Assembly (NCBI RefSeq): GCF_000742835.1
Contig: NZ_CP008941.1
Span: forward strand, 1,445,001 to 1,509,000
DNA from: Candidatus Paracaedibacter acanthamoebae
GTDB lineage: Bacteria; Pseudomonadota; Alphaproteobacteria; Paracaedibacterales; Paracaedibacteraceae
DNA length: 64,000 nucleotides
Direction of reading: 5' to 3'
Below are positions 17,553 through 28,854 of the stretch, in pieces (positions within the stretch are counted from its first letter, which is position 1; each line of letters opens with the position of its first letter). The notes beneath the pieces are model-generated. The model was not told the DNA's origin and made no database searches. It worked only from the letters and a program-made list of their open reading frames with translations. The translations under genes and the position numbers were made by a program.

Positions 17553-17816
17553 TCACTTAAGGTTCTGGCAATATTTTCCAATTCTACTCGCAGTGCCCAA
17601 AATCTTTTTATAAAGAACCTCTAAATCGGTTTGAGGAGTTGCCATTACCTGGTCAGAAAAACGGTTACAGTGATTTTTCTCTGTTTTATTGATAAAATGA
17701 GCAGGAGGATTTAAAGAGGCAAAAACAACATTATCCCCCCTCTCCCTTGCCTCCCCTCTTACGTGCGATAGGCAAGTGAATAGAAAGGTTTGGGAAATAA
17801 ACTTATCCTTTAGCAT
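17553..17816 (-). CDS. Small open frame, doubtful
   Basis: 87 codons with a short hydrophobic stretch near the start and no recognised family. The composition is unremarkable, and it overlaps the region that should carry the promoter of the giant gene. It may be a chance frame. Confidence 0.2.
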   Translation of the reverse strand: MLKDKFISQTFLFTCLSHVRGEARERGDNVVFASLNPPAHFINKTEKNHCNRFSDQVMATPQTDLEVLYKKILGTASRIGKYCQNLK

Positions 17817-18419
17817 ATTAAAGATCTTATTGATTGAGCATACATTTCATAGCCATGCTCTATTACTCCGCAATAATTAAGGAGATTTTTGCAGTTTATT
17901 TAACTTTCATACATAAGTTCAGAATCTTAACATAAAAGGTTAATAAGATCATACCCAGCTAGGTAATTACTGTAGGCTTGCCAAAGGTAACAATGGTTTG
18001 TTTGGCTGTACTTACCTAACAATGCTAAGGCTCGGATCATTGTTATAAATCTTAAGCAACCATCCTAACCTTAAACAATGAGTAGAGAGCTCAATAAGTC
18101 TTTTATCTCACGAAAATATCTTATCGTCTTTCCTGATTCTCTCTGCACCGGCGAAGAGGCCATGGCTTTGAGTAAAATGGCTTGATTTTGGATACCTTAC
18201 GTCATCAGGTTGATACAATTATTGAATTTGGAGTGGGAAGCATGTTAACCACTATAGATTTTCATAGGTCATGACTATCCAATGCGTTCTGATTTTCATC
18301 TTTCGACCCCTATTACAGACATACCCTAGGCACAGAGCCACAACCTATAGCTTATAATCTGAAAGCCGTTGCTGAATGCCAACCTCGTAAAAGGGTCTTT
18401 TTTTGATACTAATCTCAAC
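17817..18419. other. Non-coding region with decayed coding remnants
   Basis: No intact gene. A 35-codon frame at about 18078-18185 and adjoining out-of-frame stretches to 18280 read like eroded coding sequence, but no family can be named. Confidence 0.35.
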
Positions 18420-18450
18420 TAAGCCATTGACTTAGAAAGTCAATGGCTTA
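18420..18450. promoter_or_regulatory. Perfect 14-bp inverted repeat before the toxin-antitoxin locus
   Basis: TAAGCCATTGACTT and its exact reverse complement are separated by AGA, 11 bp before the toxin ATG. The sequence TATAATTAATATATG directly after it offers a -10-like box. The position fits an operator bound by the HTH antitoxin; a terminator for an older upstream gene is the alternative. Confidence 0.5.
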
Positions 18451-18461
18451 TAATTAATATA

Positions 18462-18821
18462 TGAAAAGAGATGATACAGGATTTAACTTGGTAACTATTG
18501 TGGAAACTACGTTTTTCATCAAAGAGTCCAAGAAACTAATCCATGAAGATGAAATTGGCGAGTTAAAGAATTATTTAGCTACTAACCCAGAAGTTGGTGA
18601 TGTCATTCCTGGTTTAAGAGGTATTCGCCAAACTTAGATGGCAAGCTAACCAAAAAGGGAAAAGAGGTGGTACCAGGGTTATTTACTTCTTTTACAATTT
18701 TGATATGCCACTATTTCTTTTAGATATTTACGTAAAATCAAGAAAAGAAGATCTATCTCCTTCTGAGAAAAAAGAGCTAAATAATTTAGTAGATGAGCTT
18801 ATTAATGAGTATGGAGTTTAA
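18462..18821 (+). pseudogene. HigB/RelE-like toxin, frameshifted
   Basis: The frame from 18462 encodes about 58 residues with a toxin-like start (VETTFFIKESKKLI, then GDVIPGLRGIR) and stops at TAG near 18636. The continuation KLRWQANQKGKRGGTRVIYF lies in another frame and runs to TAA 18819-18821. Together they give a full RelE/HigB-type mRNA interferase of about 120 residues. One base near 18625-18640 has been gained or lost. The antitoxin gene starts 2 bp later and is intact, so the toxin appears to have been inactivated. Confidence 0.75.
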
Positions 18822-18822
18822 C

Positions 18823-19128
18823 ATGGGTAACAGATTAATTGAATCAATGAAAGAAGCTGTTGAATTTGCGAAAGGTGATAAAAACAAAGGCAAAACGACT
18901 AAGCATAAAACGGTAAAAGCTGTGAGTATTCCAGAATCCATAAACCCTCGGGAAGTACGAAAAGCTTTAAATATGACTCAAAAGGAATTTGCTGCTCGTT
19001 ATGGGTTTAATTTATATACACTTCGCAACTGGGAACATAATAGACGACATCCAGATCAAGCGGTTCTAGCATATCTTTACGCAATATCAAAGCACCCACA
19101 AGAAATTGAGAATTCGCTGCGAAATTAG
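18823..19128 (+). CDS. HigA-like XRE antitoxin (101 aa)
   Basis: The start is placed at 18823, since GGAG precedes it and the upstream ATG at 18793 lies inside the toxin frame. Residues 50-95 form a Cro/C1 HTH (REVRKALNMTQKEFAARYGF, LRNWEHNRRHPD). The N-terminal 45 residues are basic. The toxin-first, antitoxin-second order is typical of higBA. In this family the antitoxin represses its own operon, and the 14-bp inverted repeat at 18420-18450 is the natural candidate site. Confidence 0.8.
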   Translation: MGNRLIESMKEAVEFAKGDKNKGKTTKHKTVKAVSIPESINPREVRKALNMTQKEFAARYGFNLYTLRNWEHNRRHPDQAVLAYLYAISKHPQEIENSLRN

Positions 19129-20313
<1,185 letters not shown>

Positions 20314-20325
20314 AAAACACAGTTG

Positions 20326-21550
<1,225 letters not shown>

Positions 21551-21889
21551 TTTCTTAATGAGTTAATTCTTAACTCTAAACTTAAGGAGACCTGCATGTA
21601 CTTTTTAATGGCTCAATCAAGTTAACGGCAAATTAATAGATCGCCATGACGATGCCTCTTAACTGCACACCCCCCTTCTGGGGCAGCGGCAACAGTGCCC
21701 ATATTACTCCCCTAGTTCCTCCTTAACCTACCAACTTCTCAAGAATTTGCAACGGAACGAACATTCAAACCGAACCTTTTAATTGGGGATTTGTGTTCAG
21801 AACTTTACCTAGACTTTAACAACTTGTTGCGAATAACTTTAATCATTAACCGTAGATCCTTAAAAGGGAGCTCTTTTAGAACTAGATAA
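21551..21889. other. Intergenic region between IS110 copy A and nfo
   Basis: The first 100 bp (to about 21655) is a diverged repeat also found left of copy B (37600-37708), ending in a GCCATGACGATGCC motif. The rest shows no gene. Confidence 0.4.
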
Positions 21890-22768
21890 ATGACCAAGAG
21901 ACATCAAAGGAAGGGGGACGTATTGGATATTGGATTTCATATCAGCATAAGTGGGCCAAAAGGTTATGCTAATGCGATTATTGAAGCCAACCAATTTAAC
22001 CTTACAGCAATACAACTATTTGCAAAGAGCCCCAGATGCTGGAGAACTCGTGAATTAAAGCCGTTAGAGGCAGAAAGCTTCCATACAGCCCGGTCAATCA
22101 GCCGAATCCGTACAATTGCCATCCATTCATCCTATCTTATTAACCTAGGATCTTCAGGAGATTTATGGAAAAAAAGCATCCAAAGTCTTAAAGACGACCT
22201 TGATAAAGCACATATGCTTGGGGTCGAATATATTGTTCTCCATCCGGGGTCACTGGATATTGCACAAATTAGAAAAGGCATTAGTGAGGCTATGGAACAA
22301 TCGCAAAGCAAGGTAAGAATATTGATAGAAAATGCTGCAGGCGGAGATAAAAGATTAGGAAAAAGATTCGAAGATATTGCAAAATTAATTGAAAATACAT
22401 CGCTGGGAGTTTGCCTCGATACCTGTCATGCATTTGCTGCAGGCTACCCCCTCCATAAAGATCCAAAAAAATTTCTAGATCAACTTGATTCTCTAATTGG
22501 TTTAGAGAATATCCCTCTTCTCCATTTCAACGATTCGCGAGGAGATTTTTCCAGCGGTATTGATCGCCATGCCGGCCTTCTAGAAGGAAAAATTAATGCA
22601 TCCTTAAAATATTTCTTACAAGATCCTCGGCTTCACGATAAAGCCTTTATTATGGAGGTACCTAAGGAGAAATTTTGCCATAATTTGGAAATTTTCCATA
22701 ATTGGCAAAATGAAATAAGTGGGTCAGAAAGGCTTACAGGAGAAATTAGCTCTAATGACAGCGCCTGA
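21890..22768 (+). CDS. nfo: Endonuclease IV (AP endonuclease)
   Basis: A TIM-barrel AP endonuclease that cuts 5' to abasic sites in base-excision repair. The three-Zn site is complete in order: IHSSYLINLGS, LHPGS, IENAAG, CLDTCHAFAAGY, HFNDS, DRHAGLLEG and MEVPKE. Length (about 280-292) matches the family. The ATG at 21890 adds 11 residues. A TTG at 21923 gives the standard MDIGFHIS start and has a strong AAGGAAGGGGG 5 bp upstream, so it may be the true start. It stands between mobile elements and is one of the few housekeeping genes here. Confidence 0.93.
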   Translation: MTKRHQRKGDVLDIGFHISISGPKGYANAIIEANQFNLTAIQLFAKSPRCWRTRELKPLEAESFHTARSISRIRTIAIHSSYLINLGSSGDLWKKSIQSLKDDLDKAHMLGVEYIVLHPGSLDIAQIRKGISEAMEQSQSKVRILIENAAGGDKRLGKRFEDIAKLIENTSLGVCLDTCHAFAAGYPLHKDPKKFLDQLDSLIGLENIPLLHFNDSRGDFSSGIDRHAGLLEGKINASLKYFLQDPRLHDKAFIMEVPKEKFCHNLEIFHNWQNEISGSERLTGEISSNDSA

Positions 22769-22906
22769 ACACCATAATCAGTTATTTAAAGAATTGGTAC
22801 AGTGCGACTTATTAAAAAAACAGGTTCTGATGGTATGACCTGAGCGACTATAGAAGATCTGTAAAAGGTCTAATCTAAAGACGCAACAACTAATAAGGAT
22901 TATACC

Positions 22907-23911
22907 ATGACAATAAAAACATTAGGGATCGATATTGCTAAGCGAGTATTTCAGCTACATGGCGTAGATGCTCATGGAAAGACAGTATTAAAGAAGCGCG
23001 TAGGACGTGAGCAATTAATTAGCATTATTGCTAATCTTCCCCATTGTCTTATCGGCATGGAATCATGTAGCGGGTCTCATTATTGGGCTCGACAATTTCA
23101 GCGTTTTAGACATGAAGTCAAGTTGATGAGCCCCCAATATGTTAAGCCATATGTTAAGACCAATAAGAATGATGCCAACGACGCTGAGGCTATCTGTGAA
23201 GCTGTGACCCGGCCAAATAGGAGATTTGTCCCTATTAAAAATACAGATCAACAAGATATCCAATCTCTGCATCGTTATCGTCAAAGAGTTATTCAACAAA
23301 GGACAGCGCTTGCTAACCAGATCAGAGGCCTTCTAAGTGAATATGACCTTGTTGCTCCTCAAGGGATTAGATGTTTGAGAAAGAAACTACCTCAGTTTCT
23401 GGAAAACCAGGACAATCAGCTGACGAGCTTAGCGCTTGAAATCTTCTCACAGCTTCACCAAGAACTTCTAGAACTCGACGAAAGAGTTAAAGCTCTGGAT
23501 CAGCGCATAGCCAAGATTTGTCAGGAAAATGAGTCCTGCCAAAAGATTAAACAAGTTGAAGGCATTGGTCCTTTAACGGCTACAGCTTTGGTTGCTGCTA
23601 TTGGAGATGTGAGCAACTTTAAAAATGGTCGTCACTTAGCCGCTTGGCTAGGATTAGTTCCTCGTCAATATTCTAGCGGCAATAAAAAGCTTCTGCTTGG
23701 GATTAGCAAAAGGGGTGACTGCTACTTAAGAACCTTGCTAATCCATGGAGTGAGAGCCTTTATTAGTCTGGCTAAGAAGCACTCCGATTGGTTAAGGGAT
23801 CTGATTAAGCGATGTGGTAAGCACAAAGCTTATGTTGCCTTAGCGAATAAGAATGCTCGGATTGTCTGGGCCCTTTTAGCTCACCAAGCCGAATACCGTT
23901 CTGCTCATTAG
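22907..23911 (+). CDS. IS110-family (IS1111-type) transposase (334 aa)
   Basis: DEDD domain with TLGIDIAKRVFQLHGVDAHG, GMESCSGSHYWAR, and VKTNKNDANDAEAICEA. The C-terminal domain has VEGIGPLTATALVAAIGD, AAWLGLVPRQYSSGNK and LLIHGVRAF. This sequence style is that of the IS1111 subgroup, which differs from the two other IS110 types in the window. It looks intact, with a good start after AAGG. Confidence 0.92.
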   Translation: MTIKTLGIDIAKRVFQLHGVDAHGKTVLKKRVGREQLISIIANLPHCLIGMESCSGSHYWARQFQRFRHEVKLMSPQYVKPYVKTNKNDANDAEAICEAVTRPNRRFVPIKNTDQQDIQSLHRYRQRVIQQRTALANQIRGLLSEYDLVAPQGIRCLRKKLPQFLENQDNQLTSLALEIFSQLHQELLELDERVKALDQRIAKICQENESCQKIKQVEGIGPLTATALVAAIGDVSNFKNGRHLAAWLGLVPRQYSSGNKKLLLGISKRGDCYLRTLLIHGVRAFISLAKKHSDWLRDLIKRCGKHKAYVALANKNARIVWALLAHQAEYRSAH

Positions 23912-24551
23912 CCGGTAGGCTACCTATAAGATACCTATAAGCTGCAAGGATAACCTACCACCGAGGTTTGCTAGAGTAAAACTAAAAGATGACAAATTGA
24001 GTTACCAGCTTCTTGAGATCCTGTTTTGCAACACGGTTTATAAAAACCTCGGTTCTGATAAGGACAAGAAGTGATCGGATACACCATCTGGGTCAGAAGG
24101 ATAATCTTCACATAAAGACCGAATATATGTCCGCATCTCATATTATCTTTAAAATTAACTCTTGCATTCACGCTCAGGTCATATATGTTGCAAAAATTTT
24201 GGGAAAGTAATTTTGTTTCAAATTTTTAAAATTAAATTTGAAATTTTGCGCGTTAGTTTATAAGAAAAGCTTTAAATTATGTCTTGCTTATAAAACATTA
24301 TTGCACAGTAAAAATTTTTGCAACAGAGCCAATTTATTCTAACAGTACCTGGTGACGTATACCTCTCCTATCCAGAAATCATATTTATCATTAAGAAATT
24401 TCCTGTGAGATATACCAAGGTTTCGCTGGCTTGCTGTCTTATTTTTTACTTAAGTGTCTAACTTAAGTAAATTTAACGGATAGGCAAGATTAAATTTTCT
24501 TATATTTTTAAAAAGGCTAAAAACTTAATATTTATTATAAGGAAGAAAACA
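23912..24551. other. IS1111 right-end non-coding region and intergenic DNA
   Basis: The first 250-300 bp should belong to the element; in the IS1111 subgroup the bridge RNA is reported from the downstream non-coding end, so it could lie here. Beyond about 24200 the sequence is very AT-rich and leads into the protease promoter and its AAGGAAG site at 24540-24546. No gene is seen. Confidence 0.4.
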
Positions 24552-25649
24552 ATGGGAAAGAGCTATTTTAATCGGAGGTTAGGAATATTTATTTTAATAA
24601 ATCTGCTTTCTATGCCTTATGGTGGAGAGTCTTGGAGTGCAGAGTCTTTGGTTGGTTGTTTCCCATTTCTTAAAGACTGTATAGGTGACTCTCAGCTTGA
24701 GAATACACAACAGATAGAGAGAGATACAACTCCCCAACCACTACTTGAAATGCGTAGTGTGCATATTTCAAAAAAAGTTACACCTTCTCGCTACCGACCT
24801 GAAGCCACTGTATACAAGAAAATAAGGGGAGGTTCCTTACTACCTAAGTTGGACTCTGTAAGGGTCTATGACTACCATGATATTAAGGTAGCAAACTACG
24901 AGCCGACACTATCTCCTAAATTCATAGGCTCTCCTATTGGGAGAGATGAAAGGATTAGAATTTATAATACAGACGAATCTCCTTGGCGTATGCACGGCCA
25001 CTTAGAAATGATATTTCCAAATAAGAAGTTTTATATTGGAAGTGGTACCCTAATAAGCCCCTATCATGTTCTTACTGCAGGGCATTGTTTATACAATTCC
25101 GATTACGGTGGGTGGGCAGAATCAATTACCTTTACACCAGGGCAGAATGGAGAACGATCCCCCTTTGGAAGTGTTAGGGTTACCCACCTTATTACGGTAA
25201 AAGGATGGGTAGAGGAAGAGAAAGGGGAATGGGATTTTGGAATGCTAATCCTTGATAAAGACATTGGAAATCAAACCGGCTGGTGTGGAATTCTCTCAGG
25301 ATCGGATAAATATCTACACAATTTGTCTTCTATTAACGTGACAGGTTACCCAGGTTCAGTACAGACAAAGGGATATGAAGAAAGAATAAATGGCACACAG
25401 ATGTGGACTATGGAGGGAGTGGTAAAGAAAGTAACAGCTGAAACCTTTAGCTATAAGCTTGATACTTCAGGTGGGCAAAGTGGTAGCGGAGTTTGGACAA
25501 AACTTGAGAGTCCGTATGGCTATTATTGCACTGGGATACATACCTACGGGTATAGAAAGGGAGAAGAGATCCTTAATCATGCAACACGTATTTCAGATAA
25601 AAAATTTGATTGTCTGGTCAATTGGATGGAAGGAAGTCTCCCTAATTAA
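24552..25649 (+). CDS. Secreted V8-like trypsin-fold serine protease (365 aa)
   Basis: A Sec signal covers residues 1 to about 30 (RRLGIFILINLLSMPYGGESWSA with basic start). The propeptide-like region to about 140 precedes a chymotrypsin-fold domain of the V8/glutamyl-endopeptidase type (S1B). The triad is visible: His178 in LTAGHCLY, Asp228 in EWDFGML, Ser310 in SGGQSGSGVW. The GTLISPYHVL strand before the His and the GYPG strand after the Asp are in place. All catalytic residues are present. It probably acts outside the bacterium on host or competitor proteins; the substrate is unknown. Confidence 0.9.
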   Translation: MGKSYFNRRLGIFILINLLSMPYGGESWSAESLVGCFPFLKDCIGDSQLENTQQIERDTTPQPLLEMRSVHISKKVTPSRYRPEATVYKKIRGGSLLPKLDSVRVYDYHDIKVANYEPTLSPKFIGSPIGRDERIRIYNTDESPWRMHGHLEMIFPNKKFYIGSGTLISPYHVLTAGHCLYNSDYGGWAESITFTPGQNGERSPFGSVRVTHLITVKGWVEEEKGEWDFGMLILDKDIGNQTGWCGILSGSDKYLHNLSSINVTGYPGSVQTKGYEERINGTQMWTMEGVVKKVTAETFSYKLDTSGGQSGSGVWTKLESPYGYYCTGIHTYGYRKGEEILNHATRISDKKFDCLVNWMEGSLPN

Positions 25650-25730
25650 CGTCAGTTCGAGATAAGCATAGGGATGGTTAAGAAATTATCCCGGCACTTA
25701 AAATTTGTTACTTTAAGGTATACTTCAAAC

Positions 25731-26540
25731 GGTATCGTCAAGTTATTGAGATGGAGATGTAGTTATTGTAAGATTCTTGCAAAAATAAGAGAAAATCTTT
25801 CATCATGCGAGATCATTATAAAGGATATCGTCTTCCCAAAAGTGTTATCGGCTTTGCTGTTCGTTACTATTACCGTTATAAGATAAGCTTAAGAGATTTA
25901 AGCGAAATGCTTGAGGATAGAGGCCTATCTGTTACTTATGAAACGATTCGAAATTGGTGCCAAACCTGGGGTCCTGTTTATGCTAGAGACATTCGTCAAA
26001 AAAGAGGGTCAGCTTTTAAAGCCAAATGGCATATTGATGAGGTGAGAGTAAAGATAAAAGGGGAAGTTTTCTGGTTATGGCGGCTGATTGATGGTGAGGG
26101 AGAAGAAATGCTAAATCAGCCATAAGATTTTTAAAGCGAGCGCTTAAAAAATTAGGCATGCTTCCTGGCGTCATGGTGACAGATAAGCTGAGAAGCTATA
26201 AAAAGGCCCATAGAATTTTACTCCAATCTGCGGAGCATCGATCACACAAAAGCTTGAACAATAGAATAGAAAATAGTCATCAACCAACAAGAGAGAAAGA
26301 GAGACAAATGAGGGGATTCAAAAGTGTACCAAGTGCTCAAAGATTTTTGAGCAGTATGGGCGCTTTTCTTAACCTTTTAAAAGTAGGACGGTATAAACAG
26401 AGCGCCAAAGAGTATCGGCAAAAGTTTATTCAATCCATTACTATCTTTAATGAGATTGTGGCTTCACACCACCATTATGCCTAATAAGGAAGGCAGAAGG
26501 ACCGTCTATCTTCTTCCCTCTAAACAACTTGACGACACCG
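25731..26540 (+). mobile_element. IS6-family element copy 2, decayed
   Basis: Ends are GGTATCGTCAAGTTATT (left) and AACAACTTGACGACACC (right). It is about 810 bp and lacks about 30 bp inside the gene compared with 54243-55078. It lies just after the protease gene. Confidence 0.8.
25805..26484 (+). pseudogene. IS6-family transposase, internal deletion and frameshift
   Basis: The N-terminal 100 residues (DHYKGYRLPKSV through HIDEVRVKIKGEVFWLWRLID) are intact. A deletion at about 26108 removes the DVLLQRRRNAK coding part, and the frame is lost. The second frame (26158-26484) carries VTDKLRSY and the catalytic Glu region ENSHQPTREKER. The copy is inactive. Confidence 0.87.
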
Positions 26541-27195
26541 TTTTAACTTTAAGATTTTAGGAAGAGGCTACTGCTTGCAGCAAAATAACCAACCAAAATA
26601 TAGCTGTTAAAAACAGCTTAAACAACTATAGAGAATTGGAAATGAGCCCTATAAAGAAACTGATTTTTGATAACAGCTTAGATTTGATCTTTGCAACCAG
26701 ATTGCTGGTATTGAAGAGAATTTTAAATCACGTCGTATTTATGAAACTAGGGATGAGGCTGGCAATAGAACTTATGAGCTAGTTAAAGTCCAGTGGGATG
26801 CGTTATGCGCTCTTGAATCTGAAGAAATTATTTTTAAAAGCAATAATTATGATGTTTGTCAGTCGATATTATTAAATTAATAATTTTGAGAGGTATATCA
26901 GTGTCTTTTTTTTATAGATTTAATTATATTTATTTCAGATCTCATCATATGTTTACCTTCTAACCAACCAGACCATAAAAATCCCCCTCGCCCGAACTTA
27001 TAGAAATTGGAAATAAATCTTCTAGAAAGAAGGATAGCCTCACCAAATTAATTTTAAAGAACTCAGATTAGAATTTTCTAGAAAATTCCCCTGCCTATAT
27101 CTATAAAATAGGTAAATTACAAAGCACTTAAAATATTTTAATAATAAAAATAATGGATTATAATTTTATACTTGTTATATTATTGGATTATTTGA
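26541..27195. other. Intergenic region with a decayed reading frame
   Basis: AT-rich DNA. A 62-residue open frame without a start codon lies at 26692-26880 (begins CNQIAGIEENFKSRRIYETR) and reads like a coding remnant of unknown family. Nothing else is seen before the dyad at 27196. Confidence 0.35.
26692..26880 (+). pseudogene. Unknown coding remnant
   Basis: An open frame bounded by an upstream stop and TAA 26878-26880 without a usable ATG. The amino-acid make-up (charged, WDALCALESEE near the end) looks protein-like, but no family is recognised. Confidence 0.3.
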
Positions 27196-27220
27196 ATGTT
27201 AGGGCAGATTTCGCCCTAAC
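27196..27220. promoter_or_regulatory. Perfect dyad upstream of luxI, candidate operator
   Basis: TGTTAGGGC and its exact complement GCCCTAACA are separated by 7 nt, ending 64 bp before the luxI start. There is no T-run after it. The position and symmetry suit a transcription-factor site, but it does not match the classical lux box, and no HTH-bearing LuxR is encoded nearby. A terminator of an older gene is the alternative. Confidence 0.45.
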
Positions 27221-27284
27221 AGTATCTTGAATAACTCCTTTTCGTCCCTAATTACGGTATGTAACAACGAAAGGAGTTTTTTAA

Positions 27285-27869
27285 ATGTTGATTCATCTTC
27301 CCCCTCAATCCTTTATTTATAACCAAGAGCTGGTGCATGGCTTTCAAAAAGCGCGAAAGAAAATATTTTATGATCGGATGAAATGGGCGGTTAATATCGA
27401 AGATGACCGAGAAGTAGACGAATTTGATGCCGCCCAGTCCCACTTCCTTTTATCGATTCATGAGGGGAAAGTCATTGGAGGGGTTCGATTAGCCCCTTCG
27501 GAGGCCCCCAATTTAACTTATGATATTTTCTCAAAGTACTTTGGAGAGATTCCTGTTAAAAGAGATCCCTTTTTATTAGAAAGTAGTCGGTTTGGATTAG
27601 AAGTGACACCGACCATGAGCTCACAATTCTTAAGGGATCAGACAATTGACTTATTTATTGGGGTCCTTAAATTTGGTCTTATGGAAAGATTCTCCCGTAT
27701 CATTACGGTAGTGGATGTGCGAATGGAGAGAACGTTGAGATTAGCAGGCTGGCCGGTTGAAAGAATTACAGATGTCGTCCAAATAGGGGAGACAAAAACA
27801 ATTATAGGTGTTTTACCCATTTCTGAAAGCATTCTTCAATCCTTAGAGAAGAAAAAGGCAGGGAATTAA
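27285..27869 (+). CDS. luxI: LuxI-family acyl-homoserine-lactone synthase
   Basis: 194 residues, the usual family length. All diagnostic LuxI residues are present with correct spacing: Arg24, Phe28, Trp34, Glu43, Asp45, Asp48 (EVDEFD), Arg68 (GGVRLAP), Glu99 and Arg102 (ESSRF). The enzyme makes an N-acyl-homoserine lactone from SAM and an acyl donor (acyl-ACP or acyl-CoA). The acyl chain cannot be read. The start has AAAGGAG 9-10 bp upstream. A short frame begins 1 bp after its stop. A ligand-binding LuxR homologue lies 250 bp downstream on the other strand and a SAM importer 1.7 kb away. Confidence 0.95.
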   Translation: MLIHLPPQSFIYNQELVHGFQKARKKIFYDRMKWAVNIEDDREVDEFDAAQSHFLLSIHEGKVIGGVRLAPSEAPNLTYDIFSKYFGEIPVKRDPFLLESSRFGLEVTPTMSSQFLRDQTIDLFIGVLKFGLMERFSRIITVVDVRMERTLRLAGWPVERITDVVQIGETKTIIGVLPISESILQSLEKKKAGN

Positions 27870-27870
27870 T

Positions 27871-28041
27871 ATGCTAATCAATTATAATGCCAATGCATGG
27901 GATAACTTTTCAACAGAGGAGGAGAGTTTTTCAAAACTCTATAACCCTTATAAAATTTAGGAAGAAAGAAAGCCTAATATTCTTTCAGTTTATAACTCTA
28001 AAATCTTAGGCTTAAAGAAAGTCAAAGAAGGAAAATACTAG
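27871..28041 (+). pseudogene. Small frame coupled to luxI with an in-frame TAG
   Basis: The ATG is 1 bp after the luxI TAA. The first 29 codons (starting MLINYNANAWDNFSTEEESF) end at TAG 27958-27960, and the same frame continues for 26 more codons to TAG 28039-28041. The whole reads as one 56-codon gene with one nonsense codon. A real 29-residue coupled peptide is the alternative. Function unknown. Confidence 0.35.
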
Positions 28042-28119
28042 AGGGGGCTTATATAGTCTTCCTCTACCCTCCCCCTTCTTTCAGAAGATGTATTTCTTCG
28101 AGAAGTTAATAGATAGATA

Positions 28120-28854
28120 TTACGGATAAGCTAAATTTACCTGAGGCGCTGATTGAAAGGCCGGAGAAAGATTATGAGAATTAAGCTGAAGAAGCTGTTC
28201 AAATTTTTCTTTGAGATGGTTCGATTGTTGGAGGAGAGCATTAAAGCTTTGCATTAATATAAGCTTTTGACGTCCATTTAAAGGCTTAAGGGGGGTCGGA
28301 GCTTCATAAGATACAATGTAAGTTCCTAAATTTTGGAGGAGGGAGGCTATTTGATAGACTATATCCCCATTAAGGATAAGGGTATTATCAAATGTTATAG
28401 TAAAAATCCCATATATCTTTATTCCCATTCCGATTGGAACTGAAATCCCATTCTCAATGCCAAAATTACGTGATTGCTTCAACAATTTTAGAAGATTTTT
28501 TGAATTCAGATGAGGCAAGGTTGAGCTATATCTTCCCCACGTATAAGGAAAGAGGGTGTGGCACCCATGTAATAAGACAGGATCATACTCCATCATTTCT
28601 CTATTAAAATATTCATCTTGCCATTTTTCGGGATAGTTCGTAAATAAGGCATGGTCCGTTAGTTTATAGTCGAGTAAATTTAGACCTTCGCCCGCCTCAT
28701 AATGTTCTAAATCATAAAAAATGTCGTCCTCTATATTGAGATAAAGGGTATAGTACTGATAGGGGATACCCTGTAGAATATTTTGAATAAGTTCATTTGA
28801 TGGGAAGATATTCATTCCAGATATATCTTTTATCAAATTCAACTTTTTTCTCAT
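28120..28854 (-). CDS. LuxR-type autoinducer-binding protein lacking the HTH domain (copy 1)
   Basis: 244 residues. The AHL-binding domain has the conserved pocket residues at TraR-like spacing: Trp78, Tyr82, Asp91-Pro92, Trp106, and FGIENG at 131-136. The region after residue 185 should hold the GerE/LuxR helix-turn-helix. Instead it has a LNGRQKLILMQSFNALLQQS segment and a Gln/Leu coiled-coil-like tail, with no recognisable HTH. It is about 60% similar by eye to the protein at 31179-31883. It may titrate AHL, hetero-dimerise with a full LuxR encoded elsewhere, or act through protein contacts. It is convergent with luxI. Confidence 0.87.
   Translation of the reverse strand: MRKKLNLIKDISGMNIFPSNELIQNILQGIPYQYYTLYLNIEDDIFYDLEHYEAGEGLNLLDYKLTDHALFTNYPEKWQDEYFNREMMEYDPVLLHGCHTLFPYTWGRYSSTLPHLNSKNLLKLLKQSRNFGIENGISVPIGMGIKIYGIFTITFDNTLILNGDIVYQIASLLQNLGTYIVSYEAPTPLKPLNGRQKLILMQSFNALLQQSNHLKEKFEQLLQLNSHNLSPAFQSAPQVNLAYP

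Noticed and set aside
23971-24210. Two opposite 65-residue frames downstream of the IS1111 transposase
   Set aside because: They overlap each other on opposite strands and lie in the expected non-coding end of the element.
27196-27220. Dyad before luxI as a canonical lux box
   Set aside because: The arms (TGTTAGGGC) do not match the lux-box consensus, and the nearby LuxR proteins have no DNA-binding domain. It is listed only as an unassigned operator candidate.
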